Origin: Lactobacillaceae bacterium
GTDB lineage: Bacteria; Pseudomonadota; Alphaproteobacteria; RF32; CAG-239
Length of the DNA: 64,000 nt
Reading direction: 5' to 3'
Assembly (NCBI GenBank): GCA_031271345.1
Contig: JAISVX010000001.1
Location: 186,001-250,000 of the forward strand
Position 1 is the stretch's first letter. Each line of letters starts with the position of its first letter. Shown here one piece after another: positions 23,763 to 31,844 of the stretch. Below the pieces are notes generated by a model that was not told the origin of the DNA, made no database searches, and saw nothing but the letters and a program-made list of their open reading frames with translations. The translations under genes were made by a program, and so were the position numbers.

Positions 23763-26016
23763 GGATTTGGAAAAATGTTTGCTTTTGGCGGCTGTTGCGG
23801 GGACTGCTCTTTTCCCCGCTGCCGCTAAATCTGATATTTTTGACGCCCTGCCCAAAGGGCTTTTCAGTGAAACTCCTTATAAGGCGGACCTTGAGCCGGA
23901 TATTAATCTTACCGCCATTGTTTCTAAGCCGAAAGACGTGGCGGTAAAAAACAACGAAATAGAATTTAGCGCGGATGAAATAGAAACGGATACGGGAAGC
24001 GGCATAATAAAAGCCAAAGGAAATGTTGAAATTGTAAGAGACGACTTGATATTGAAAGCGGATGAAATTGTTTATAACCAAAAAGAAGATATAATAACCG
24101 CAAACGGAAACATTTCTCTTTTAGAAGCCTCTGGCAATATGATTTATGCGGAAAATGTAAATCTTGAAGATAAAATGGACAGGATTGACATGGAAAATAT
24201 AAAAGTTGTTCTTAAAGACCAGTCTCACATGGCGGCAAGAAGCTTTAGAAAATATAAAAATGATAATAAGCTATTGGAAAATGTCGTTTATTCTCCCTGT
24301 GATTTGTGTGAAAAAGACGACCCATTGTGGCAGATAAAAGCCAGAAAAGTAAGGCATAATGCGGAAATGCAGGATATAAACTATAATGACGCTTTTTTAG
24401 AGATTAAAGGCGTTCCCATTATGTATATGCCCTTTTTCTCTCATCCAGACCCGTCGGTAAAGAGGCGTTCAGGCGTTCTTCCGCCGAGTTTTAATTCCAA
24501 TAACTATTTTGGAGCAAGAATTACGGGCAAATATTTTTGGAGCATTTCCGACAACGAAAGCGTTCTTATCAGTCCGGGAATAAGCTCAAAAATTGGTCCG
24601 ATATTATCCGTTGATTACGATAAATATGTTTATAACGGCGAGCTTAGGTTAAGCGGAAGCTATTTGAAGGATAATAAAAATGATGATTACGGCAATGGCG
24701 ACCGCGGAAGCTTATATTTGAGCGGACGCTATGAGATAAATGACAACTGGGTTGCCGACACTGATTTTAAATATGTCTCGGACCGAACATTTTTAAAAGA
24801 TATGTCTTTAAAAGAAAAAGATGACGCATGGTTAAATTCGGTTTTAAGATTTCAGGGTTTCTTTGGCAGAAACTACGCTTCAATAGAGACATATTATTAT
24901 AAGCAGATAAGCTATGATTTAAAACATGAAGACAAACCGTTTATAGTTCCTTTGATGATGTATGAGCATATTGGCGAAACGAATAAATATGGATTTTATA
25001 ATAAAAATGAGTTCAGCGCGGCGTCAATATACCGCGAGGAAGATGATTCAAGCTACAGAACAACAATGATAAATTCCTGGATTTTGCCGTCGACAACATC
25101 TTACGGCGCAAAGACAAAGCTTATGGCGTCAATAAAGACAGACTTTTATTATATTGATAACTACACGAATCAGAATCAGGAAAATTTCGACGGCGGGGTT
25201 GCGAGAGTTTTTCCTCAATTGTCTTATGAGTGGCGCCTGCCTTTTGTTAAGGCGTCCGAATATTCCAGACAGATTATCGAACCGATAGTTGTTGCGGCGC
25301 TGTCTCCAGACAGCGGCGGTAAAGAAAACGAGATTCCCAATAACGACAGCAGAAACCCAAGGCTTGACGATACAAATGTTTTAGATGTGAACAGGTATGC
25401 CGGGTATGATATAAATGATTCGGGAAGCCGCATAAGCTATGGCGTAAACTGGAGTTCTTACGGAGATATAACCGGGCGTTCGTCGTTTTTGCTTGCCCAA
25501 AGCTATAAATTTGAAAGAGGATATTCTTTTTCTGAAGAAGGAGAAGAAAAAGGTTATTTTAGCGATTATATCGGAAGATTATATGCGAATCCGCATAAAT
25601 ATGTTGATTTTAACTACCGTTTTATTGTTGACAGAGAAGATTATGAGCTGGAATACAGCGAGCTTTCAACAAAGCTTGGATCAGAGGTTTTAAATACGGA
25701 AATCGCGTATATTTACCTTAAAGACGACAATGTTGATGCAGTGTCTATTTCTAACGTTGGAGAAAGAAAAGAGCTGTACATGTCACTAAATATGGCTCTT
25801 GCCAAATATTGGTCGCTGAGCCTTTACAACAGGCAGGATTTGACAAGAAACGGAGGTTCCTTGGAGCATGGAGGAAGCTTGATATATGAAGACGAATGTT
25901 TAATTTTGTCGGGAAATATTAAGAAAGATAATTCTAACGACCCTCAGTATAAAGGAAGTTACGAGTTTAGCGTGGATTTCTTTCTGAAAACATTGGGCGG
26001 CGTTGGCGCTAACTAA
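23755..26016 (+). CDS. lptD: LPS-assembly outer-membrane protein LptD
   Basis: LptD forms the outer-membrane barrel that places LPS on the cell surface. The 753-residue protein has a signal-like N-terminus (CLLLAAVAGTALFPAAA), an OstA/LptA-like beta-jellyroll domain at about residues 65-175 (IIKAKGNVEIVRDD, GNISLLEASG), a conserved C-x-x-C at residues 183-186 (SPCDLCEKDDP) suited to disulfide formation, and then a long beta-barrel region. MYMPFFSHPDPSVKRRSG is a family hallmark at the start of the barrel. It overlaps lptF by 8 bases and is followed by surA, whose product helps fold it. Confidence 0.92.
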   Translation: MYKDLEKCLLLAAVAGTALFPAAAKSDIFDALPKGLFSETPYKADLEPDINLTAIVSKPKDVAVKNNEIEFSADEIETDTGSGIIKAKGNVEIVRDDLILKADEIVYNQKEDIITANGNISLLEASGNMIYAENVNLEDKMDRIDMENIKVVLKDQSHMAARSFRKYKNDNKLLENVVYSPCDLCEKDDPLWQIKARKVRHNAEMQDINYNDAFLEIKGVPIMYMPFFSHPDPSVKRRSGVLPPSFNSNNYFGARITGKYFWSISDNESVLISPGISSKIGPILSVDYDKYVYNGELRLSGSYLKDNKNDDYGNGDRGSLYLSGRYEINDNWVADTDFKYVSDRTFLKDMSLKEKDDAWLNSVLRFQGFFGRNYASIETYYYKQISYDLKHEDKPFIVPLMMYEHIGETNKYGFYNKNEFSAASIYREEDDSSYRTTMINSWILPSTTSYGAKTKLMASIKTDFYYIDNYTNQNQENFDGGVARVFPQLSYEWRLPFVKASEYSRQIIEPIVVAALSPDSGGKENEIPNNDSRNPRLDDTNVLDVNRYAGYDINDSGSRISYGVNWSSYGDITGRSSFLLAQSYKFERGYSFSEEGEEKGYFSDYIGRLYANPHKYVDFNYRFIVDREDYELEYSELSTKLGSEVLNTEIAYIYLKDDNVDAVSISNVGERKELYMSLNMALAKYWSLSLYNRQDLTRNGGSLEHGGSLIYEDECLILSGNIKKDNSNDPQYKGSYEFSVDFFLKTLGGVGAN

Positions 26017-26032
26017 CTAGAGGATTTTAACT

Positions 26033-27061
26033 ATGTTAAAAAGAATTGGATTTTTTTCATTAATCGTAAGCTTTTTGCTTTCACATACAGCAATGGCGCA
26101 GTTTGTTTCGCAGGAAGCTGAACAAAAAGCCAGAGGTTCGGTAATGTTTTCAGAGGAGCCTCAGGAGATACAGATACCTAGAGGTCCAGCTCCATATACG
26201 CCGGAAACCGCTTTCAAAATAGCGATAATCGTTAATGGCGAAATGATTACTGCCGAAGATATTAACAGCCGTATAAAAGCATTTTCTTTTAATACGCGTA
26301 TACCGTTAAACATGGATACGGCAGAGATGATTAAAAATAGAGTAATTCAAAATACGATTGATGAGAAAATAAAATTGCAGGAGGCGGCAAAAGAAGGAAT
26401 TATTATAACCGAAAAAGAAGTTGACGACGCTGTAGAAAACTTTGCGGAATCAAATAAAGTGACATCAGACGAGCTGCAGGAGGCGCTGAAATCGGAGGGC
26501 GTCAGCGCAGATGTTTTCCGCGATCAGATGAAATCGGACTTATCGTGGCTGAGGCTGGTCCGCAAAAAAACAGCGGGCGAAATTGAGCCGAGCCAAAAAG
26601 AAATAAACCGAGCTATTGAACAGTTGAAAAAAGATTCTGAATCTGAAAGATATATGATTTCTGAAATTGTTATAAGCAAAAAAACCGCTAAAAACCTTGA
26701 CGATTTAGTATACAATCTTCGAAACGATCCCCGTTTTGCCTTGTATGCCATGCAGTTTTCCGAAGTTCCAAGCGCGTCCAGAGGCGGCAGCCTTGGCTGG
26801 GTAAGCAGGGACAAGCTTTATCCTCAGCTGCAAAATGCTTTGAAAAATATGAGTTCTGGAGATGTTTCAGAGCCGATAGAAGTCAATGACGACTACTATG
26901 TGCTGAAACTGGAGAAAAAATATGACCCTGAAACTGATAAAGCGGCGATACCAAGCGAAAATGAAGCTAAAAATATGATAGAAGGCAAAAGGCTGGAAGA
27001 ATTTGCGGGAAACTATATTAATAAGCTGCGTCAAAGAGCAATAATAGAAATTAAAGAGTAA
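26033..27061 (+). CDS. surA: Periplasmic chaperone/peptidyl-prolyl isomerase SurA
   Basis: SurA escorts outer-membrane proteins such as LptD through the periplasm. The 342-residue protein has a signal peptide ending in HTAMAQ, an N-terminal SurA domain (IAIIVNGEMITAEDINSRI), and a single parvulin-type isomerase domain at about residues 205-310, with RGGSLGWVSRDKLYP and VSEPIEVNDDYYVLKL. Most gammaproteobacterial SurA has two parvulin domains; a single one is common in alphaproteobacteria. AGAGGA precedes the start. It sits between lptD and rsmA; the usual pdxA between surA and rsmA is absent. Confidence 0.9.
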   Translation: MLKRIGFFSLIVSFLLSHTAMAQFVSQEAEQKARGSVMFSEEPQEIQIPRGPAPYTPETAFKIAIIVNGEMITAEDINSRIKAFSFNTRIPLNMDTAEMIKNRVIQNTIDEKIKLQEAAKEGIIITEKEVDDAVENFAESNKVTSDELQEALKSEGVSADVFRDQMKSDLSWLRLVRKKTAGEIEPSQKEINRAIEQLKKDSESERYMISEIVISKKTAKNLDDLVYNLRNDPRFALYAMQFSEVPSASRGGSLGWVSRDKLYPQLQNALKNMSSGDVSEPIEVNDDYYVLKLEKKYDPETDKAAIPSENEAKNMIEGKRLEEFAGNYINKLRQRAIIEIKE

Positions 27062-27064
27062 GCA

Positions 27065-27913
27065 ATGAATTTATCGGAAATCATGGATACTTTGCCTTCA
27101 TTAAAAGCTACGGTAGATGCTTATGGTTTGATGGCAAAAAAATCGCTTGGTCAAAATTTTCTTTTGGATAGGAATATAACTGACAAGATAATAAAAATGT
27201 CTTTAGATGCTCAGGGTAAAAAAGATTTTTCTGACGATTATGTTTTTGAAGTAGGTCCGGGTCCGGGTGGGCTGACCCGCTCGGTTCTTTCGCAAAATCC
27301 TAAAAAGCTTACTGTCATTGAGATGGATGAGCGCTGCATAAAAATAATGGAAGACATCAAAAGCAAAGTCGGCGACAGGCTTGAGATTATCAGCGGAGAT
27401 GCGATGAAGCAGAATTTTGCTCTAATGGACGCAAAGCCGAGACATATTGTCAGCAATCTTCCATATAATATATCGGTTCATTTGCTTTTTGGCTGGCTTA
27501 AAAGTATCGAAGCCTTTAACAGCATGACTTTGATGTTTCAAAAAGAAGTTGCAGACAGAATCCTGGCAAAAACAAGTACAAAAGACTATGGCAGGATTTC
27601 AATCCTTTCCCAGCTTTTGTGTAAAGTTGACAAGTTGTTTGATATAAACCCAAACTGTTTTGTTCCCGCTCCAAAAATCTGGTCTACGGTTCTTGTTTTT
27701 CGTCCCCTGCACAGCGGTTTGACAGAGAAACAAATCTCCAATATAGAAAAAATAACAGCTGCTGCGTTTGGTCAGCGACGTAAAATGATACGTCATAGTT
27801 TGAAATCAATAGCGAATATTGATGAGATACTGTCTTGTTTAAATATAGGAAATAATCTGCGGGCAGAGGAGCTTAATCCGCTACAATTTCTACAAATTGC
27901 CGATAAAATTTAA
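27065..27913 (+). CDS. rsmA: 16S rRNA dimethyladenosine transferase (KsgA)
   Basis: RsmA/KsgA dimethylates two adjacent adenosines near the 3-prime end of 16S rRNA (A1518 and A1519 in E. coli numbering) during small-subunit assembly. The 282-residue product has KKSLGQNFLLDRNI at its N-terminus, the SAM-binding motif FEVGPGPGGLTRSVL near residue 62, an acidic residue in VIEMDERCI, and the catalytic motif IV NLPYNIS near residue 137. The C-terminal helical domain includes AAFGQRRKMIRHSLK. It starts 3 bases after surA. A candidate promoter for the next gene lies within the A/T-rich 100 bases downstream. Confidence 0.95.
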   Translation: MNLSEIMDTLPSLKATVDAYGLMAKKSLGQNFLLDRNITDKIIKMSLDAQGKKDFSDDYVFEVGPGPGGLTRSVLSQNPKKLTVIEMDERCIKIMEDIKSKVGDRLEIISGDAMKQNFALMDAKPRHIVSNLPYNISVHLLFGWLKSIEAFNSMTLMFQKEVADRILAKTSTKDYGRISILSQLLCKVDKLFDINPNCFVPAPKIWSTVLVFRPLHSGLTEKQISNIEKITAAAFGQRRKMIRHSLKSIANIDEILSCLNIGNNLRAEELNPLQFLQIADKI

Positions 27914-28014
27914 AAAATACTTTTTTGTCTAAAATTTAACTTGCAAGATTTTTATCATTGTGATAATTTTATGCTATAAGAATCTTATTAATTAACTTCA
28001 AATACATTATAATT

Positions 28015-28467
28015 ATGACAGCACTTTTAATGACACCAAGAAGAGCTAAAGAATTGTTTATCGCAGAATTCGGTTCTTTGGCAAGATTGTTCAACCCGTC
28101 TTCGCTTGCATATGACGGCTATAAGTTTGCAAAAAAACTTATCCTCATCGCAGGGAAAACGATGGTAGCCCAGGTTGCTTGGAATACCGACAAGGAAAAT
28201 TTGGCAATCGTGTCTTACGACGGAGAGTATGTCGACATGGTCGACTATGATGCCGTAAAAATCTATGATTGCTCCGAACTTGGCGCGAAAGAACTGTTTC
28301 AGTTCTTTTTCCCTACTTTGTGGGCGATTTTTAACCCGGCGGATGTTTGTTACGCCTGCGCGGGGTTTAACGAAACCGAAGGCGGCTTCTCGGCGGTTGA
28401 CTTTACGGGTCAGCATCGGTTCGTGGTTCCCAACAGCGGAGAGCCTTACATAACCGACCCGGCCTGA
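28015..28467 (+). CDS. Unknown soluble protein (150 residues), stand-alone orphan gene
   Basis: The product is a soluble alpha/beta protein of 150 residues without signal or membrane segment; I do not recognise it. Features are basic MTALLMTPRRAKELF at the start, a tyrosine- and aspartate-rich middle (VSYDGEYVDMVDYDAVKIYDC) and a C-terminal half with FNPADVCYACAGFNETEGG. The leader is U/A rich with no Shine-Dalgarno sequence. A weak promoter (TTGCAA 27941-27946, GATAAT 27962-27967, 15-base spacer) precedes it and a strong terminator follows. Codons look richer in GC than in rsmA. It belongs to the group of SD-less orphan genes noted in this window. Confidence 0.55.
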   Translation: MTALLMTPRRAKELFIAEFGSLARLFNPSSLAYDGYKFAKKLILIAGKTMVAQVAWNTDKENLAIVSYDGEYVDMVDYDAVKIYDCSELGAKELFQFFFPTLWAIFNPADVCYACAGFNETEGGFSAVDFTGQHRFVVPNSGEPYITDPA

Positions 28468-28491
28468 GTTAGCTAACCCCCGGAAAACACA

Positions 28492-28530
28492 AGAGACTGT
28501 CCTTTTTAAGGATAGTCTCTATGTTTTTTA
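28492..28530 (+). terminator. Rho-independent terminator after the 28015-28467 gene
   Basis: A 13 bp stem with one G-T pair, AGAGACTGTCCTT (28492-28504) with AAGGATAGTCTCT (28508-28520), is followed by a T-run at 28524-28529. Confidence 0.85.
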
Positions 28531-28536
28531 AATTAT

Positions 28537-28562
28537 AAAAGCCGGATAATTCCGGCTTTTTA
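28537..28562. terminator. Terminator for fabG
   Basis: AAAAGCCGGA (28537-28546) pairs with TCCGGCTTTT (28551-28560). It lies just past the fabG stop on the minus strand and can act in both directions. Confidence 0.8.
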
Positions 28563-28582
28563 TTTATTCTATTGAAAGAAAA

Positions 28583-29320
28583 TTAAATCATTATCATTCC
28601 GCCATTAATGTTAATGGTTTGACCGGTGATATAATTTGCTTCGTCAGAGCTTAAGAAAGCAACGACATTGGCAATATCCTGAGCTTCGCCCAAAGCGCCT
28701 GTCGGGATTTTTCCTAATAATGCTTTTTTAACGTCGTCGCTTAAAACATCTGTCATAGGAGTTCTAATGAAGCCAGGAGCAATTGAGTTTACGGTAATGC
28801 CGCGGCTGGCAACTTCCTGAGCCAGACATTTGTTCATTGCAATCATACCGGCCTTTGACGCGGAATAGTTTGCTTGTCCGGCATTGCCCATAACGCCGAC
28901 AACTGAAGCCATGCCGATAATGCGTCCAAAACGTCTTTTCATCATGCCGCGGATAGCTGCGCGCGCTAATTTGAAGCCAGCCGTTAAGTTAACGTCAATA
29001 ACCAGCTGCCATTCTTCGTCAGACATACGCATAAATAAATTGTCGCGGGTTAAGCCGGCGTTGTTTACCAAAATATCTATACGCTCTAATTTTTCTTCAA
29101 CGTTCTTTACCAGATTGTTAACATCTTCGCTGTTAGTTAAGTTAGCAACAAATACATAAGCTCTGTCGCCTAATTCTGCCGCTAATTTTTCCATTGGTTC
29201 AGCGCGCATATCTGTTAAAGCAACAGTAGCGCCCTGAGAGTATAATGTGCGAGCGATTTTCTCGCCGATACCGCCGGCAGCGCCAGTAATTAAAGCTACT
29301 TTTCCATCCAATCTAAACAT
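28583..29320 (-). CDS. fabG: 3-oxoacyl-ACP reductase FabG
   Basis: FabG reduces 3-oxoacyl-ACP with NADPH in the fatty-acid elongation cycle. The 245-residue protein is a classical short-chain dehydrogenase: cofactor loop TGAAGGIGEKIA (residues 12-23), LVNNAGLTRD, catalytic Ser in MASVVGVMGN, and the YSASK motif near residue 152, with GFIRTPMT after it. The C-terminal Ile-Gly pattern GQTININGGM is typical of FabG. AAGGA precedes the start. It lies 41 bases after fabD on the same strand, giving a two-gene fatty-acid operon; acpP and fabF are not adjacent here. Confidence 0.94.
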   Translation of the reverse strand: MFRLDGKVALITGAAGGIGEKIARTLYSQGATVALTDMRAEPMEKLAAELGDRAYVFVANLTNSEDVNNLVKNVEEKLERIDILVNNAGLTRDNLFMRMSDEEWQLVIDVNLTAGFKLARAAIRGMMKRRFGRIIGMASVVGVMGNAGQANYSASKAGMIAMNKCLAQEVASRGITVNSIAPGFIRTPMTDVLSDDVKKALLGKIPTGALGEAQDIANVVAFLSSDEANYITGQTININGGMIMI

Positions 29321-29361
29321 CTGTTTATTCCTTCTTATTTTGACCTAAAATTAAGTCGGGT

Positions 29362-30306
29362 TTATAAATTTTTTGCTAATTCTTCTATTTCCGCCGCATT
29401 GCCGACAGAAACGGCGTTTATATCTTTGTCGCTTCTTTTTACAATGCCGGACAATACTTTGCCGGCGCCCAGCTCAACTATGTCGGTGACGCCGTTGTCT
29501 TTCATAAACAGCACAGACTCCCGCCAACGAACGGGACCGGTTACCTGCTCGATGAGCCTTTTGATTATTTCTTTGTTGTCGGTGATTGCATAAGCCAAAA
29601 CATTAGAAATCAGCGGTATTTCAGCTTTATGAGACTCAACTTCCATAAAAGCCCTTGCCATAATGTCAGCCGCAGGCTGCATTAGGGGACTGTGCGCAGG
29701 AACGCTGACAGGAAGTTTAATGCTCTTCTTGGCTCCAAATTCTGGAGCAATTTCGACAGCTTTATTAATAGCCGTCATGTGACCGGACAATACGACTTGT
29801 CCGTCAGAATTATCGTTTGCCGCAACGCATACTGCGTCTTCGTTTGAACAGGCTTCGACCAAAGCCGCGACGTCTTTATATGAAATGCCCAAAATAGCCG
29901 CCATTCCGCCTGTTCCTACAGGCACGGCATCCTGCATTGCGTTGCCGCGGATACGTAAAAGCTTTGCGGTATCTTCGAGCGAAAATACTCCAGCTGCGCA
30001 GGCAGCCGAGTATTCGCCTAAAGAGTGACCGGCAACAAAAGCCGCCTTATCTTTTAGTTTTATGCCGAAATCTTTATCAAGAACCCTGACGATTGCCATA
30101 GAGTGAGCCATTAACGCTGGTTGGGCATTATATGTTAATGTAAGCTCGCTTTCCGAACCCTCTGTCATAATCTTGAAAAGATTTTGGGAAAGAGCTTCAT
30201 TAACTTCTTCGAAAACCTCTTTTGCCGATTTAAAGTTATCGGCCAGGTCTTTTCCCATTCCAACGAATTGCGAACCTTGTCCTGGGAATACGAAAGTATA
30301 TTTCAT
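29362..30306 (-). CDS. fabD: Malonyl-CoA:ACP transacylase FabD
   Basis: FabD loads malonyl groups onto acyl carrier protein. The 314-residue product starts with FVFPGQGSQFVGMGKDL, has the nucleophile serine in AGHSLGEYSA near residue 93, the malonyl-binding arginine in RIRGNAMQ, and the catalytic histidine in VPAHSPLMQ near residue 202. AAGGAA lies before the start. It is the first gene of a leftward operon with fabG, divergent from the glycosyltransferase at 30463 across an AT-rich gap of 156 bases. Its malonyl-CoA substrate depends on the AccA-containing carboxylase encoded at 61150. Confidence 0.95.
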   Translation of the reverse strand: MKYTFVFPGQGSQFVGMGKDLADNFKSAKEVFEEVNEALSQNLFKIMTEGSESELTLTYNAQPALMAHSMAIVRVLDKDFGIKLKDKAAFVAGHSLGEYSAACAAGVFSLEDTAKLLRIRGNAMQDAVPVGTGGMAAILGISYKDVAALVEACSNEDAVCVAANDNSDGQVVLSGHMTAINKAVEIAPEFGAKKSIKLPVSVPAHSPLMQPAADIMARAFMEVESHKAEIPLISNVLAYAITDNKEIIKRLIEQVTGPVRWRESVLFMKDNGVTDIVELGAGKVLSGIVKRSDKDINAVSVGNAAEIEELAKNL

Positions 30307-30462
30307 ATATGTTTCCTTGCAGTTAAAATATTTGCTAAAGTTATTTATAAACTATTGATTAAAAAGTCAATCTTTAAAAAGTTTTTATCAAGTTCTAATA
30401 TGTTGCTAAATATTGATATTTATGCTAAATTGCAGGCATGATAAATATTAGCGAGAAAAAAA

Positions 30463-31281
30463 ATGAGCGAAGAAGATAAAATATCGATTATAACGCCGGC
30501 ATATAATTGTGAAAAATATCTCGAATCAACCATAAAATCTGTTCTTAAGCAAACGTATAAAAACTGGGAAATGATAATAGTTGACGATAAATCAACTGAT
30601 AATACGTACAATGTCGCAATGGAGTATGCGAAAAAAGACCCGAGAATAAAGGTTATCAAAGCGGAGGAAAACGGCGGTCCCGGCGCGGCAAGAAATATTG
30701 CTTTTGATAATGCGGCAGGGAGATACTATGCGTTTATCGACGCGGACGATATATGGGCGCCGGAAAGGCTGGAAAAGCAGCATGGGTTTATGAAAGATAA
30801 CGGTTATGCGCTTTCTCATTCCAGTTTCATCTTTATAGATGAAAACAATAATCCTAAAAAAGGATATATGAAGGCAAGCGATTTGGATTATAAAAGCTAT
30901 ATGAAAGATACTCAGATAAGTCTGGATGCGTTTATGATGGATGTTTCAAAAACCGGCAGACCGCCAATGCCTAAGGAGCGCGGCGTCAGGGAAGATTTGG
31001 AAATGCACTTGGCTTTGCTTAAACGCGGGTTTACATCTTATGCTCTGGATGAGGTTTTATCTTTTTATCGAATCAGAGGAAACCAGGAAAGCGCGAATAA
31101 AGCGACTATGGCGCGAATGATGTTAAAAAGATATATGCAGGAGAAAAATCTTGCCCCTCATAAAAGACTGCTCAGGTTTGGACACTATGCAGTCAATGCG
31201 GTCGCAAAGAGGATTAAAGACAATAAAAATGTAAATTTTAATAAAAGTATTTTGGAAGAATTAAAAAATAAGGAGAGATAA
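30463..31281 (+). CDS. Family 2 glycosyltransferase
   Basis: The 272-residue protein has a GT-A fold catalytic domain: ISIITPAYNCEKYLE at the N-terminus, IIVDDKSTDNT as the nucleotide-binding aspartate region, GGPGAARNIAF, and the metal-binding FIDADDIW at about residues 91-98. The C-terminal third, with RGVREDLEMHLALLKRGF and LSFYRIRGNQES, carries the presumed acceptor-side E-D motif. No membrane helix is evident. It most likely adds a sugar to a surface polysaccharide or lipid. It has only a weak GAGAAA ribosome site and is followed 2 bases later by the HIT gene. Confidence 0.88.
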   Translation: MSEEDKISIITPAYNCEKYLESTIKSVLKQTYKNWEMIIVDDKSTDNTYNVAMEYAKKDPRIKVIKAEENGGPGAARNIAFDNAAGRYYAFIDADDIWAPERLEKQHGFMKDNGYALSHSSFIFIDENNNPKKGYMKASDLDYKSYMKDTQISLDAFMMDVSKTGRPPMPKERGVREDLEMHLALLKRGFTSYALDEVLSFYRIRGNQESANKATMARMMLKRYMQEKNLAPHKRLLRFGHYAVNAVAKRIKDNKNVNFNKSILEELKNKER

Positions 31282-31283
31282 TA

Positions 31284-31751
31284 ATGTTTGAATTAGTTCC
31301 CGGCTTGGCAAAAAAAGACCATATAATTGACTTAAAATTATGCAAGGTTTTGTTTGAAAACAATGCGTATTATCCATGGGTGTTTTTGGTGCCGATGAGA
31401 GAAGACGTTAAAAATATGACATTTTTAAATATGGAAGACAGGCTGCAGCTGATGAGAGAAATGGCGCTGGTTGAAGAAGTTATGACCGAAAATTTTGAAC
31501 ATAAGCAAACTAACGTTGCGATGATAGGCAACATGACCCCCCAGCTGCATGTTCATATTCTTTGCCGCAAAGAAGGCGACCCGGATTGGCCGACAACCGT
31601 ATGGAACAATCATAGCGAGCCTTATAAAGAGCAAGATAAAAAAGCGGTTATTGAAAAGATCAAGAAAGCGATAGAAACTAAAATGCTAGATCCTAAATTT
31701 GCGCAGAAAGCTCATGTTTTTAGAGGTGTAGACGGGCAGGCAATAAGATAA
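31284..31751 (+). CDS. HIT-family protein
   Basis: The 155-residue protein is a histidine-triad family member, a fold that hydrolyses nucleotide phosphoramidates or transfers nucleotides. The active-site strand reads QLHVHILCRKEGDPDWP near residue 88, so the first two histidines of the triad are present and the third position is Leu; this is the usual form of this short alphaproteobacterial branch, but residual activity is uncertain. YYPWVFLVPMRE is the typical N-terminal strand. It is coupled to the GT2 gene, 2 bases upstream, with AAGGAGAG before the start. Confidence 0.85.
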   Translation: MFELVPGLAKKDHIIDLKLCKVLFENNAYYPWVFLVPMREDVKNMTFLNMEDRLQLMREMALVEEVMTENFEHKQTNVAMIGNMTPQLHVHILCRKEGDPDWPTTVWNNHSEPYKEQDKKAVIEKIKKAIETKMLDPKFAQKAHVFRGVDGQAIR

Positions 31752-31804
31752 GGGCATCGGCGGAAATAAATCAAAAATTAACTCAATTTTGATGATTTAG
31801 ATAT

Positions 31805-31841
31805 AAAATACCCAGATACTGAAAAATTCTGGGTATTTTAA
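31805..31841 (+). terminator. Hairpin between the HIT gene and ftsK
   Basis: A 12 bp perfect stem (31805-31816 with 31828-31839) ends five bases before the ftsK ATG. It has only the T-tract within its own right arm, so it may be a weak terminator or a structure controlling ftsK translation. Confidence 0.5.
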
Positions 31842-31844
31842 GTT

